Of a stretch of DNA of 64,000 nucleotides, positions 33,094 to 44,814 are shown piece by piece. Positions within the stretch are counted from its first letter, which is position 1; every line of letters starts with the position of its first letter. The notes under the pieces were generated by a model. The model was given only the letters and a program-made list of their open reading frames with translations. It had not been told where the DNA came from and searched no databases. Source of the stretch: Ananas comosus. Lineage: Eukaryota; Streptophyta; Magnoliopsida; Poales; Bromeliaceae. The translations under genes and the position numbers were made by a program. Location: NCBI RefSeq assembly GCF_001540865.1, contig NC_033628.1:10210069-10274068 (forward strand), in the 5' to 3' direction.

Positions 33094-33859
33094 AAAAAAA
33101 AACAAAAAATCAGGTGTACTTGAATTGATTGCTACTTGCACCAGTAAACAAATTTTATTGTGCGTAATTTACTCAGATGTCTCATAATCTTTCTTCTTCT
33201 TTTATTTTTTTCTCACATAATCTTTTGCAACTAATCCAAAATTGCCATCCATTTAGTCATAAGCATTTTGAAGTGATCAGATACACAGTAACTGCAGATT
33301 TTTGCAGTGTAATTTATTGGCGTATTTTTTTCACCTATAGCCAAAACAAAGTAGTTAGAGATGGTGAGTTCACAAGCTTATCCTCAATGGAATTTTTTTC
33401 ATTTATTATTCTTTTTTAAGAAAAAGATGCCACCACAATCCTAGTCGTGCAAGTGGGTCCAACCCTAGCCCTTGAGCATTTGGAGAGTTGTGGATGCATG
33501 TATGATACTAATAAGAGTATCAGATCATCTGATCCATTTCCATTAAATCCTTGGAACTAAAAAACAAAGGGTTTTAGTCGAAGAGATAACACAGAAACGT
33601 CATCAATAATCACCGGCCTTTTCTAGTGATTGCGATCACAATTTCAATTTTTTTAAGTTAGAGCTACGTTTTACGCCTATATTATCTTCAGATTTTTATA
33701 TGTTTCGTTCATTTAAAATAAACTTAATTAAAAATGTAAAGCAATTAGATTTTAAACTTAAGATCTCGTTTATCAACCATTAAGTCTTTTGTCACCTGCA
33801 TGAGAGATGGTCAATAATTTTAGGTATGAGAATTGCATATGTTTGAGAGGATGTTCAAG
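33094..33859. other. Intergenic DNA with a SINE remnant at about 33715-33820
   Basis: At 33715-33820 CGTTCATTTAAAATAAACTTAATTAAAAATG, ACTTAAGATCTCGTTTATCAACCATTAAG and TTTTGTCACCTGCATGAGAGATGGTC are a degenerate reverse-orientation copy of the SINE at 23231. No gene. Confidence 0.5.
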
Positions 33860-34375
33860 CACTATAACAGAATTAGGTTATAGGGACACATGTTTGGGAC
33901 ACTTTTGTCTAAGTGTCCCATTTATGTCAAAATTTTAAAAAATATCTACTGATACCTAAGTATAAAGCCGAATCCAACAAAAAATAAAAGGTTACTATAT
34001 TCAACCCATCCAACCCAGCTCATTTGGTCCGATTCCAAATAGAAAAGAAAAAAAAAAAGAAAAATCGATTACCATTTTCCCTTCTTCCCTTACTCAATCC
34101 ATTGAAATCCTAGACGAAGGGCCCTTCCCTCTCGTCCTCCTCCGCCACCGCAGCCAACGAGGTAGAGTTCTAGCGGTTGCTAGATGCTTAAATAAGTGTT
34201 GCTAAATTAGCAGCACTATTTTAGGTTATAGCGACACTCTTTAACTGTCACTATATACCTAGCGACCCCACATATAGCAACACTTTTTAAAAGTGTCGGT
34301 AATTTAGTCAGCAGCACTTTTTTTGACCTATACCGACATTTAAAAGTGTCGCTATAGACCGTTTTTGTTGTAGTG
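33860..34375. mobile_element. Non-autonomous CACTA transposon
   Basis: Begins CACTATAACAGAATTAGGTT and ends with the inverted form CGTTTTTGTTGTAGTG. A 3-bp target duplication AAG lies on both sides (33857-33859 and 34376-34378), as expected for CACTA elements. The subterminal repeats are ATAGGGACAC at the left and GTGTCGCTATAG at the right, with several TAGCGACAC-type units between. 516 bp, no transposase. A short GC-richer interior (34110-34170) contains CGTCCTCCTCCGCCACCGC, possibly captured. Confidence 0.85.
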
Positions 34376-35900
34376 AAGACAAAAACTGGTTTCTATCACG
34401 CTACCATTATCTTCAATCAAAATTAGGTCGACCAGAAAAGAAAAAGAAAAAAATCTTCAATTGAAATTTGCATTCAAATTGCTAATGAGAAAAACAAATA
34501 ATAGTATTCACCGAGTAGTCCTAAATCCTATTTTCGATGATGAGACTTTTGAATCAAGATATTAAAATTAAAATTTTAAAAAATTGAATATGCGACTCAA
34601 AGTAGTTCATAAATCAGATAAGTTCTTTAAACTTTTATGTTATAAGTACTGCTAATTTAGCATAGAAAATATAAAATAAATCGTCTATGAGAATGAAATA
34701 CATGCCCTAATTTTTTGTATTATTATCAGGTGCTTGGAATCTTCTAGAGTACTCCCAAGCATACTAAAATAATTATACAGTTGGAGAATTTTATTATTGC
34801 CTATGAAGCATGGAACTCTAATTTGAGCCACGCATAAGGTCAACTTTAACCTGATAAATCTATTTTCTATTGATTTTTTTTTTTTTGGTTTCTTTTTGTT
34901 TTTTTTCCTGATTTGGTGACGCAAGATCTTTAAAAACAAAAAAAAAATATTAGCACAAGGGAGATTATTCTAGAACACTAAATCGTAGAAGTGACGCATC
35001 CATTTAAAAATCCTCAAGGCTCAATATTATCATAATGGAACTAAAATTCCCTAATAAATATTGTTGCTTACGATATAATTTGGTTTTTGAGCAAAACGAA
35101 TTAAAAATTTCGAGACTAAGATTTCGTTTGGAATTGTAGGGAGATTACATTACGTGCGGTTATAAAGAATATTGTATTCCGTATATTGTAATGAGTCGGT
35201 TATGACATATTTTTTATAATTTCACCAAAAAATGAAGACGGATATCGTTATTTGCTTTTATCCTAACTTCATTTTATCTAATAGCGCAAGATGAGCCTCA
35301 GTAGGAAACTAAACCTAATTATTGATGATCAAATAATTTCTTCAAGTTAATTAAGTCAGATTAAGGTTAGTTTTCCAACCTCAACAACCCTGCTTTGATT
35401 GCTTGATTGCCAAAATGACTTGAACCATGCATTGTAGAGTATTTATTTACTTTTGAGTAAACAAGCAAACTAACCAATTATGTGTACTTTTGCCTCACAT
35501 TGAATGCATCTATTTTTTTTTTTTTTTTAAAGACTTTAACTAAGCTTGGAACATTGCTTCATTTAAGTTTCTCCATGTTTAAAATGGTATCCAAATTTGA
35601 AGGAAATTTTACAAAAATGACTCTAATAACGTGTTATCCAAAAAAAGTCAATCTACTTGAAAACAATTCAGAATCACTCTTAACACTACGGAGAAAAACG
35701 CAAGAGTTTCTAGTCTCAACCCACATTTTTTTGCTCAAAAATATTAATATGGCAACGGAACATAAGATTCAAAATTTTACAACATATATCCTGTAAGAAA
35801 ACTCATAGACAAAGTTATGTACATCCCACATAAACTCATTTCCATGATCATCAACACACACTAGTCACCTCTGTTCCAGGGGAAAAAAAAGAAGAAGAGG
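34376..35900. other. Intergenic DNA upstream (plus sense) of the HIPP 3' end
   Basis: No gene recognised. 35120-35260 has GATTTCGTTTGGAATTGTAGGG and may be a MITE remnant. Small AT-rich reading frames (34685-34939, 35482-35796) lack coding character. The HIPP 3' untranslated region should lie just below 35907. Confidence 0.5.
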
Positions 35901-35907
35901 AGAAGCT

Positions 35908-36272
35908 TCAGCAGATCACACAAGAATTGGGATTCTCCTCTATACTCCTAACAAAATACTGGGTGGTCATGTGAGGGTTGTAGTTCTTGTATGCATTGAC
36001 AAGTTCACTGATCATCTGCTCATTGGGGTCCTTCTTTTTCTCACCCTCCTCCTTCTTGGGCTCTTCCTTCTTGGCTTCTTCTTTCTTGGCCTCCTCCTTC
36101 TTGGGCTCTTCTTTCTTCGCCCCGTCCTTCTTTTCCGGCTCTTTCGCGGGGCCGACCGAGAAGATGCTGGTGGGCCAGGATTTGCGCAGTTTGCTCACGA
36201 CGTCCACCGGGTCGACCGTCCCGATCACCGTCATCTTCCTCTCCTTCATGTCCACCGCGATCGAGTCGATTC
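35908..36272 (-). CDS. HIPP, heavy-metal-associated isoprenylated plant protein, last exon (partial gene)
   Basis: About 120 residues of the C-terminal part of a small metal-binding or chaperone-like plant protein. It starts at a splice acceptor (TATCACGCAG, AG at 36273-36274) with [20 protein letters not shown], the second half of an HMA ferredoxin-like fold. [20 protein letters not shown] then completes the domain. A Lys/Glu-rich linker with repeated [10 protein letters not shown] follows, then [19 protein letters not shown]. The tail CVIC is a CaaX prenylation box, implying membrane attachment. The exon holding the first beta strand and helix of the HMA domain is not found between here and the likely start at 36574-36579. 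A single N at 36350 lies in that interval. The family is certain; the metal specificity is not. Confidence 0.88.
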
Positions 36273-36573
36273 CTGCGTGATAAAATGGCGACATCGATCA
36301 CACAGTAGGAAACAGGCTCAGAAATATATATATATATATATAGAGCTANAAACAATATTAATTAAGGGCTATCAAGGATCATAAAACAATTCTATGATAC
36401 CCTGTAAAGTAGAACCAAAAAAAAGAAAAAGGATCTCCTTTTCTTCAGAAAGGGAAAAGGCCAAAAAAAAAAAAAACACTATATTGGAGCACTAAAGAAT
36501 CAGATTCCCCAAGAACAAAATAATTAAACAAAAAAAAGAAGAAAAACCCACATCACAAAAATATGAATCTGAC

Positions 36574-36579
36574 CTTCAT
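36574..36579 (-). other. Candidate HIPP first coding exon (ATGAAG) with donor GT
   Basis: On the minus strand, TCTCTCAGATATGAAG is followed directly by GTCAGATTC. HIPP proteins usually begin Met-Lys, and a tiny first coding exon of ATGAAG would fit. The upstream minus-strand DNA (36580-36700) could be the leader. The call is weak because the following exon is absent and the donor is not a strong consensus. Confidence 0.35.
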
Positions 36580-36769
36580 ATCTGAGAGAAAATGGAGGAT
36601 AATGGAGAGAATTAGGAGAGTGGGAGGGTCTTCTACGGAGTAGTGGTGTGAATTTGATGAGAGGAAAAAGGAGAAGGTGTTTGGTTTTTATGTAGCACCC
36701 GAAAGAGATGAGAGGGTGAGGCTGTGATTTTTTATTCGTCCTAGGCCCCACAAAACCAATCAATCAACA

Positions 36770-36819
36770 TCCGTTCTACGTTGACGACACATTACTCTTT
36801 CCTTTTTTTTCTTTTTCTA

Positions 36820-36866
<47 letters not shown>

Positions 36867-37088
36867 CTATACTATTTATAGTATTAAAATTTTGGTATTA
36901 TTGAGTCTTCAGTCATTAAATGAAAAAATGTGCGGCTAGAATGATAGTAATCTTCTTGGATTGAGTGGGTTGATTGAATAGTATAATCTAACGAGTAGAA
37001 ATGATCAAAAGATAAATCTAACAGCAAAAAATTCGAGAATATTAAGAGCTTGCTATTATCGATAGTATATATATATATATATATATAT
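36770..37088. other. Upstream region of HIPP with (TA)n microsatellites
   Basis: (TA)n runs lie at about 36825-36865 and 37063-37088. The DNA between is AT-rich with no gene. Confidence 0.6.
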
Positions 37089-37635
37089 AGGGTCTGGCTA
37101 CTATACTATTATGAGTACGATCGCTCTCGAACTCATAAATCGTTTTCGATGATAGATCTTCCGAATCGATGATCCATACCGTAAAAATTATTTACAGCAT
37201 TTAAAACTTCTAGAAATCAAATTTTATAATTTTTCAACATCATTTACCTTACGATCAAGAGGTTCATAAGTTTGACAATTTTTAATGGCCGGTATGGGAT
37301 ACTTACTAGTTTAACGGTGTAAAAGAATCGGAATTTATTGAATTTTTGATAAAAAATTCTATTCACTACCTAGATAAAGATCAATAACTCCGATCTTGAA
37401 TTGAAGGATTTGATCATTCTTTTTTAGGACGTCGTTCGATTTTGACCGTTCATTTTATGCCCGCTTGATGGACTTTATTATGATTTCGAAAATTTACGAA
37501 ATTTATTTTCTATAAGTTTCAAATACTCTATATCATATTTAACAGAGTGGATCGTCGATTCGGAAGCTCCATCATCAAAAACAACTTATGAGTACGAGGG
37601 ATCCAATACTAATAATAGTATAGTAGTCACGGTAA
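37089..37635. mobile_element. Foldback/MITE element, TTTTCGATGATG family, copy 1
   Basis: The terminal words GGCTACTATACTATTATGAGTACGA and, inverted, AATAATAGTATAGTAGTCAC bracket about 540 bp. Internal mirrored words are CGTTTTCGATGATAGATCTTCCGAATCGA on the left and TCGATTCGGAAGCTCCATCATCAAAAACAA on the right. No reading frame. Confidence 0.65.
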
Positions 37636-37890
37636 TATATTTGTATTGTTTTACACCATTAAACTCACAAACACACCACATCGGCCATTAAAATGGTCAA
37701 TTTTGAGATCTTTTGATCACTAGTCAAATGATGTCGAAAAATTATAAAATTTAGTTTTCAAATACTTTTAATAGTGCAGATTAAGTCTAACGGAGCCGAT
37801 AGTCGATTTGGAAGCCGCATCATCGAAAACAACTTGGTAGCACGGGAGGCCCCGTGCTACCGTTAGTATAGCAACTGAACTCTATATATA
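37636..37890. mobile_element. Partial second copy of the foldback family
   Basis: ACACCATTAAACTCACAAACACACC, GATAGTCGATTTGGAAGCCGCATCATCGAAAACAA and a GTAGCACGGGAGGCCCCGTGCTAC hairpin match the right half of the copies at 37089 and 56577. It abuts copy 1. Confidence 0.55.
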
Positions 37891-38830
37891 TATATAACTA
37901 GGCTAATATACTATTAATAGCACCAAGTCATTGGTGCTACCAAGTTTTTGGCCATTATATTGTTGACCACGATCCCACTACCTTGCATCTGAAAAATAGT
38001 AGAAAATAATTTTCTCAAGAAATAGTTTTTTATAATATTTTCAAGAACCAAACATGTGCTTAGTGCATTTTTACTTTATCACTTTATAATTAAAAAGTTA
38101 TTAAATTATTTATAATTTTTATTTATTTATTTATCATTAAACAGAAAAGTAAAATAAATTTTTTTAACAAATCACAAGATAATACATACAGCATCTTAAT
38201 ATTTTACAATTCTATAATCTATGTTTTACCAATTTGTGATCTGAAAATAATGTTATTTTATTTACTATCCTTTTTAATAATAATTTTTTAAAAAAAATTA
38301 TAATTGCACTTAATTAAATATATTTTTTAACTATAAATGATAAAATAAAAATATGATATACCATAAGTACCAAATTGAATCTACATATATTCATTGCTCA
38401 ATACTTTTGTGTATCACAAACATTTTATATATAATAAAACATTATAAATATTTATATATATTTAGATGAAAAGTTTTTTTAAATTTTAGGGTTTGGAATA
38501 TTGGACAGAGGATAATTCATGAATAATTTTGATTAAAAATAAGATTAATATGTAATGCTCTCAATATATAAGTGGGAAAGGTAGGTTTACTTTATTGAAT
38601 TATTGTGCCTAATCCTTGAATTATGGAAATAATACTTGTCAATCCATTTTAATACATGTTTGGTGAGAGATACAACTAATTATGCTAAGATACTTAGAAA
38701 TGTTTTCTTTTCCCCTTATCACAGATGTTTTAACGTATTTAATTATTTTTTCCTTAGAAAAATATTATTGAAAATTAATTTTTCTTAGCGTCTTTATTAA
38801 AAGATTATGACCAATTTGCATTAAAAATTC
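37891..38830. other. AT-rich intergenic DNA
   Basis: Very AT-rich. A short inverted ACCAAGTCATTGGTGCTACCAAG motif at 37921-37950 echoes the neighbouring foldback element. No gene. Confidence 0.5.
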
Positions 38831-39415
38831 ACTTATTTTGGACTTTTGCAAAACCGGGCCACCTTCTTCGTTTTTGCAGATTCGGTCCGCTTTTTCAGCA
38901 AACTGACCAAAATACCCTTATCTCTCCTCTTCGTTTCTCTCGTTCTTTTTTCTCTCTCTTTCCAGAGAGTGGCGGAGACGGAACGGAAACGCTCTTATAC
39001 CTTTTTCTCTCTCCTCTTTTTTCTCTCGTTTTTTTTTTTTCTTTCTCTTCTCAGAGAGTGGCAGAAACAGAGCGGAGGCGGCCTGCTTCGATTTTGTCCG
39101 GCGTATCCTTACTCTCACCCGCACACCCCCATCTTCCTCGCCTCCGATCCCGCCGAGGCCGCGCCGCGACTCTTTTTTTTTTTTACCTCTCTGACTCTCC
39201 TACACTGTCTCCGACGACGACGCCTCTCTTACCCTTCTCCGCTCTTCTCGTCCTCTCCCTCTCCCTTCTCCTCTACTGCCACCGACGACGATGCATCTTC
39301 GCCGGCGCCGACGCCGACACCGTGAAGGTCACTACGGCGCTGCAGCCTCGGAGCGGGGGTCCTTAGCGGCGTCGTTGCCGGCGCTGTGACCGTTGGCAGA
39401 GAGGGGTGACCAAAA
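38831..39415. other. GC-rich island, candidate captured gene fragment
   Basis: TTTTGGACTTTTGCAAAACCGGGCC (38838) leads into a CT-rich block and then a GC-rich block at 39090-39410 in very AT-rich surroundings. Two overlapping plus frames are open (38846-39325 and 39058-39366), with stretches such as FAGADADTVKVTTALQPR and Ser/Leu/Pro-rich low complexity. No family is recognised. The layout resembles the Pack-MULEs at 1065 and 3895, but no TIR pair or target duplication could be shown. Confidence 0.35.
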
Positions 39416-39479
39416 AAACAATAAAAGAAGCGAGAAAAAAAAATAAAGATAAAAATTTATAGAAAAAGAAGGATAAAGA

Positions 39480-39945
39480 TGAAATTCCATCGTTAACTGC
39501 AAAAAAAATTATAAGTTGCATTACTTAAAATATAAACTGCAGCTTTAAGATGAAAAGTATACTCTTTAAACGAAAATTACTCTCTTTGGAAGATATTTAC
39601 ATTATTTTTTCTCTTATTGCACTCTTTCATATGAAAACTGCATCTATTAAGGTGAAAGTTACACTCTTTAAACGAAAGTTGTACTGTTTCTCCTCTTGTT
39701 GCACAATTTCTTCTCTTGTTACACTATTTTTTATCTTAAACTGCACCCCTTTAAGAGATATTTATACTGTTTCTTCTCTTATTGCACCAGTTTTCCTTTT
39801 GTTGCACCATTTCTCATCCTGTTATACTATTTTTTTATCTTAAACTGCACCCTTTTGAGAGATATTTATACTGTTTCTCCTCTTGTTGCAGTGTTTTTTT
39901 TCTTGTTGTCCTATTTTTCCTCTTGTTACACTGATTATTCATGAG
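39480..39945. repeat. Degenerate tandem repeat (CTCTTGTTGCAC / GATATTTATACTGTTTC)
   Basis: The words CTTAAACTGCACCC, GAGATATTTATACTGTTTCT, CTCTTGTTGCAC and TTGTTACACT recur many times with drift. The longest clear period is about 115 bp (39728-39842 against 39843-39945). The reading frames here are products of the repeat. Confidence 0.6.
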
Positions 39946-40267
39946 GGTCGAAAATTTGATTCCTCGCCTGTGAGTTTACAAATACTGTAAAAATTAAATA
40001 TGTGACTAAGTATATGACGATTTAGGATGGAACCTAATAACTTGTTTAAAAAGTACTAATAATAATAATGAAGATCAGGTGTTATTTAGTAGTATTAAAA
40101 TTACTTTTTTATGTGTCATATTATAAAAGGGTTTGTAGCAACAATGGTGATTAATTATGTAGCTAATATATAGTTTACGGTTATCATACACCGCACGTGA
40201 AACAAATAGATTTTATTTGTTAATTATTCTTGATTAATTGCAACAAGTTGAGTTTACTTTTTTAATG

Positions 40268-40625
40268 GGTAAACTTCAAATACAACTCTTTTGGTTTCGT
40301 GTTTTCTTACTTTAATACTCTATGATCTAAAGTGCGTCACTTTAGTATTATGTGGTTTTATTTCTCTCTTTTCGTCTGCGCCTCCGTTAACTTTCTGTTA
40401 AATTATATATAAAAACTTCAAATACCTGACCTATGATTTATCAAATAATTACTTTAGTACCATATAGTTTTAATTTTGTCACTGATGTAACGAAAAATTA
40501 ATAAAAGGAATAACAGAAAGAAAAAACGAAATAGAAAAAATACAAAAGTGATACATTTTAAACCACAGAATATTAAAATAAGTAAATAGGAGACCACAAA
40601 AGTGATATTTAAAATTTTTGCTTTT
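40268..40625. mobile_element. Short member of the CCTGTGGTTTC MULE-like family
   Basis: The left end GGTAAACTTCAAATAC and right end ATATTTAAAATTTTTGC are inverted. It contains TGATCTAAAGTGCGTCACTTTAGTATTATGTGG, GTACCATATAGTTTTAA and TTTTAAACCACAGAATATTAAAATAA. Confidence 0.6.
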
Positions 40626-41035
40626 TTAAATGACATTTTACATTATGCCTTACGTTAGCAGAGGCCTACATGGGAGATTGCATAACTTAATTTAGCAAAA
40701 AATTAAATCTTTTTATTATTTTTTTTTTTTCGTCAAAACGTCACGTTCCGAAAAAATATTCATTATGCTTTTAATTAGTGGAGGTTAACTAACGACATAA
40801 TCACGGATGTAAAATTAATTCATATTAAAATTTAGCTTTATCAGACAAATACTACCGGCCCGTCCCGTTCAGCTATTTAATTAATCAAATATAACTGTTC
40901 TCGCCATTACAAAATGATTCTTAAATTATGAAAATTTTATTTTAATATTTTTGTCAATTATGTGTCTATTATGTTCACAGGAAAAAAAAAAAAACTATCA
41001 AAAAGAAAAATTCAATTAGGCTAAAAACTAATTAT
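40626..41035. other. Intergenic DNA
   Basis: AT-rich, no gene or element recognised. Confidence 0.5.
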
Positions 41036-41515
41036 GCAAAACAATCGTTATATTATAAAAATTTAAACGGTTAGAAAATGATATTCATATATTTTTATAT
41101 TTAGCATTTTGCCTTACGTTTGGACTCGAGACTTTTTGTAAAACCCATGACGTGGACTTGAATTAAAACTTGAATTCAAGATCCCCTACTCTGATATCAT
41201 TTAGAACAACCGTTATACTATAAAAGTTTAAGTTGTTAGAGAACAGTATTTATATATTTTTATATTTAACAAATTAAGAACGATATGTATGAAACAACCG
41301 TTGTACTCTAAAAGCCTCACGTCTGGGCTCGAGACTTTTTAATCGGCCCATAACGTGGGCTTGAATTAAATGGGAGGAAATTAATATGCTAGGAGCCTGA
41401 CATGACTCGAACTCAGGACCTCCTGCTCTGATACCATATGAAACAACCGTTGTACTCTAAAAGCTTAAGCTGTTAGAGAACAGTGTTTTAAACATTTTTA
41501 TATTTAACAATATGT
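41036..41515 (-). mobile_element. Tandem TRIM-like retroelement units with initiator-Met-type primer site
   Basis: Three full or near-full copies of an LTR-like unit (AACAACCGTTGTACTCTAAAAGC, TTAAGCTGTTAGAGAACAGTG, TTTATATTTAACA) start at about 41042, 41211 and 41455, with a partial one at 41297. They alternate with GGACTCGAGACTTTTT, CGTGGGCTTGAATTAAA and GACATGACTCGAACTCAGG, then TCTGATACCAT. On the minus strand that last word is ATGGTATCAGAGCAGG, the primer-binding word typical of plant LTR elements. No protein is encoded. Another copy, split by insertions, lies at 57315-59280. Confidence 0.65.
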
Positions 41516-42399
41516 AAATATTTTATTTATTTAATATGATATTAGAATAAAGAGTTTCGAGATCTAGTATTATTAATTTTATTTTTTTTAAAAAATAATT
41601 ATTTTTTATTTCGTTTTCAACGAATAAAGTGATAGGATTCGATCAAGAGCTAAAAACGTGGTCAAATTTGGCCACTATAAATATGTGGTCGAATTAAGCA
41701 CTTTGATTTGGCTTTTTTTGCTGTGGTCGACAATTCTAATTAATTGCGCTTTAAAGTATTAATTAAATAATATATAAACTTGACCAAAAAGACTAAGACC
41801 AAAAACGCATTAATTTTGGCTACCTAAAATTGACCCTTCGTTATGCGACCGCTAAATTAGAGCAAATTCCAAGTGACCCTTCGCACATTTTTATTTTGCT
41901 ATATACTACGTACTCTGTAATTTGGAAAGCTATATATATTTTGCTATTCTCTGATTTTGTCTTTGTTTTATTATGAAGATCTTCTATATTTTTACAAATT
42001 ATATGATGATTAGCTTAGTATAGTATTATTATTATCCATCATAGTTTATAAAATGCTACATATCATGTCGGTTTGTAAGTTAAATATCGTAAGGTGGCAA
42101 ATTAAAGCGATCCATTTTAGATCTGATTAATCCGAATCGTTCAGTTGGGACGCTTCAGTTCTCCGTCGGCGCATGTCACGGTTTCTCTTCTGGTTGGAAT
42201 TCTTATTTTTTCAGAAATACTATGCAAACTGATCAACTAGCTAATTGGAGTCTGTTTAGCAAAAAAAAAGTATTGTATAGTCCTCTTTTGAAGACTTCTT
42301 TATTTCTGTATTGCCTCATTTTTGCTAAATAAATTTTCGTTCTCGGATGATTTTCCTAAAAAAAAAAAAAATCATGGTATAGATGGTAAATAATAATAA
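41516..42399. other. Intergenic DNA
   Basis: AT-rich. At 41640-41850 GTGGTCAAATTTGGCCAC and related words may be a transposon remnant. No gene. Confidence 0.45.
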
Positions 42400-42750
42400 G
42401 GCTAAATTATAGAAAATCTGCATTTTTTACTTTTTTCTTTTTAATTTTTAAAAATCTTACATTTTAAGTTGTTGCATTTTGTCCCTCCATTATGATTTAA
42501 TCACCATTCTATCCATTTACTATAATTTTATATTAAAAATACCTTTCAAAATAAATATATGTATTAAAAAATTATTTTTTTTTATAAAAGAAATAATGAC
42601 AGTTTAGTTATTTTACTCTCTCCATTAATGCCCTATCTCCCTGAAAAAATATTTTCTCAAATTTTAAGGGAGCAAAATATAGATTTTTAAAAGTTAGAAA
42701 AGAAAACCAAAATACGAATATTTACAAAAAAAAAAATCTGAATTTTAGCC
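42400..42750. mobile_element. Short MULE of the GGCTAAATTATAG family
   Basis: Begins GGCTAAATTATAGAAAATCTGC and ends CTGAATTTTAGCC. The flanks TAATAATAA and CAATAATAA are a plausible 9-bp target duplication with one mismatch, though an (AAT)n run follows on the right. Related to 5600-6328. Confidence 0.65.
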
Positions 42751-42751
42751 C

Positions 42752-42788
<37 letters not shown>

Positions 42789-43578
42789 TATGCTATAAAA
42801 AATTATTTGTATATTGTTTTCTTTACTTGGAATAATAATACCAGTTGAGTTTAGATATATCAAATATTGCTTTTCATCATCTCATTATTGATCCTTTTTT
42901 TATTGTTAAAAAATACACTTATTTTTGTGATATGATAAGAAATTTATCTACAACCAAACAAAACTAGGAATAAATTCAAGCAATAGTTAGGAGAAAATTG
43001 ACAAGACCAAATAGACAAAAATTTCTTACGCTTCCAACAAGCAACTCATAAGAAAATGAAATATTCTTTTCCTACAAGATCATAAATCTTATCTTTAGCA
43101 AGATGATTGATTTTGATTGTAAATATGCCAGAGAGATGCAGGTCTAGTTTCTGAAAACGATTGTTCGACCGCACTCGCGCATGATTAATTGGCCTTATCA
43201 TTTTTGAGTCAAGTCGGATTCGAATCGAACAGAAACAACAGGTTCATTTTCACTTGGTACGTAGCTTTGTCGCGATTTATATCAGGCTCGTCTACCAAAT
43301 AAACTTGTAAATGTAAATGGTACATTTAAATATTAAAATGTAAAAATTATTAAGTAGTTCAAATTTAATAAATTAAAAAGTTAAATGATACCACCATCAA
43401 TTTTTTTGAAAAAATTTAAATAGTTGGATCAAAATGAACTTATGTTTAGATAAGTATTTTATATTTTTACCTTAAACCAAAAAAAAAATAAAAAAAAAAA
43501 TCTGAAAAGCCATTGACCTGTCTCTTAATTCGATTGCGTGTATCACCAAACAATAGCTGTACAATCCTTGACCTAACC
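42751..43578. other. Intergenic DNA
   Basis: An (AAT)n run at 42752-42786, then AT-rich sequence without a recognised gene. Confidence 0.5.
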
Positions 43579-44814
43579 TATTCTATTTCACTCAATAGTT
43601 CATGTACAAATCGATTTGGCTTTTTTAAAAATTTTTTTTTTTTCCAACCATGAACATGACACCTATTTAAATTGTTGATTTATGTAAATAATAATTGCTT
43701 TATTAACTTAGAACTTAGAACTTGTTACTGGCCGTTCCTAGCACAAATCATAAAGAATTTGATGATTTATATTCAAGATTCTAAGTTTAAAGTATAGTTA
43801 CTTTATGTTTTTAGCTAAATTTATTTCTAAAAAAAATAAACAAGTAAAGTTTTAATGACTATGAAAAAATCAGTATTTGTGCCTTTTCAGAATGAACGAT
43901 TTGTTTATTGAATGTATTTCTCGATATAAAAAAAAAAAATCTTTTGACACTTGCTAAAAAATTTAAAAAACTTGTAAAATAAAAATAAAATCAAAAATTT
44001 AAAATATATGCGGATATTAATTAGATTTTGTATTAGTGGAGCACACAACTATATATAATTTAGTGTGAAATTGAGATGATAAGCTTCAATTGCGTAGCAA
44101 TGCGTCAACGCATGAAATAAAATAAAGGAGTTTTTTTTAAAAAAAAAATTAAAAATAAAAATCAACGGCTCTGTTTACGCAGCTGTGGACGGTCGCAGTA
44201 AAATATTAAAAAAATGAAACAAAAGAGACAGTGGGGCGTTGCGATAGGGATGTGTGTACCCGCCACATGACGTCACGTAGCACAACTTGTTTTCGTTTTT
44301 TATTTTTTTTAATTAAATCGAATTTGTGACTAAATGCAACGCATGTGTTATTTTTTTTTTAAAAAAATTATATATATATATATATATACTCTACAAAAAT
44401 TTTAAAATATTTGATATATTTTATCTTTTTGTTTTGGATATATTATTTTTAAATTCTATCAAATTAAAAAGACTCAAAATATCTCTTTTGTCTGTAACTT
44501 AAGGACAAATAAAAAAAAATATAAGCAGAAGGGTATATTTGAATGTGTCCCTAACTTAAGAATAAATAAAAAAATTGGTGACAATAAAATAATATATTTG
44601 AAGGGACAAAATAATAACTTTTTAGAGATAATTTGGATTTTGGAATGTTAAAAGTTTTAATATAAAACCTTTTAAGAGAAATAAATAAAAAAATTGAAAA
44701 TTTTTCAGAAATATATAAGCAATTGTCTCTTTTCTTTATAGGGATAATTGTGTATATCTCTCAAAACTTTAGAAATATTTAATTTATTCATACTTTTTTT
44801 TTTATTTCCAATAT
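43579..44814. repeat. ~1.24 kb duplicated block, copy 1
   Basis: From TATTCTATTTCACTCAATAG to TTTCCAATAT this block reappears at 45760-47006 with very few differences. Contents include a SINE-like remnant (43740-43850), the word GTGGGGCGTTGCGATAGGGA (44232), an A-rich run, a (TA)n run (44369-44388) and the start of a CAATTGC-type MITE. Confidence 0.9.

Noticed and set aside
36041..36355. Offset frames over the HIPP exon on both strands
   Set aside because: Shadows of the Lys/Glu-rich linker. The minus frame ending CVIC is the real one.
38918..39124. Lys/Glu/Arg-rich minus frame
   Set aside because: Product of CT-rich low-complexity sequence.
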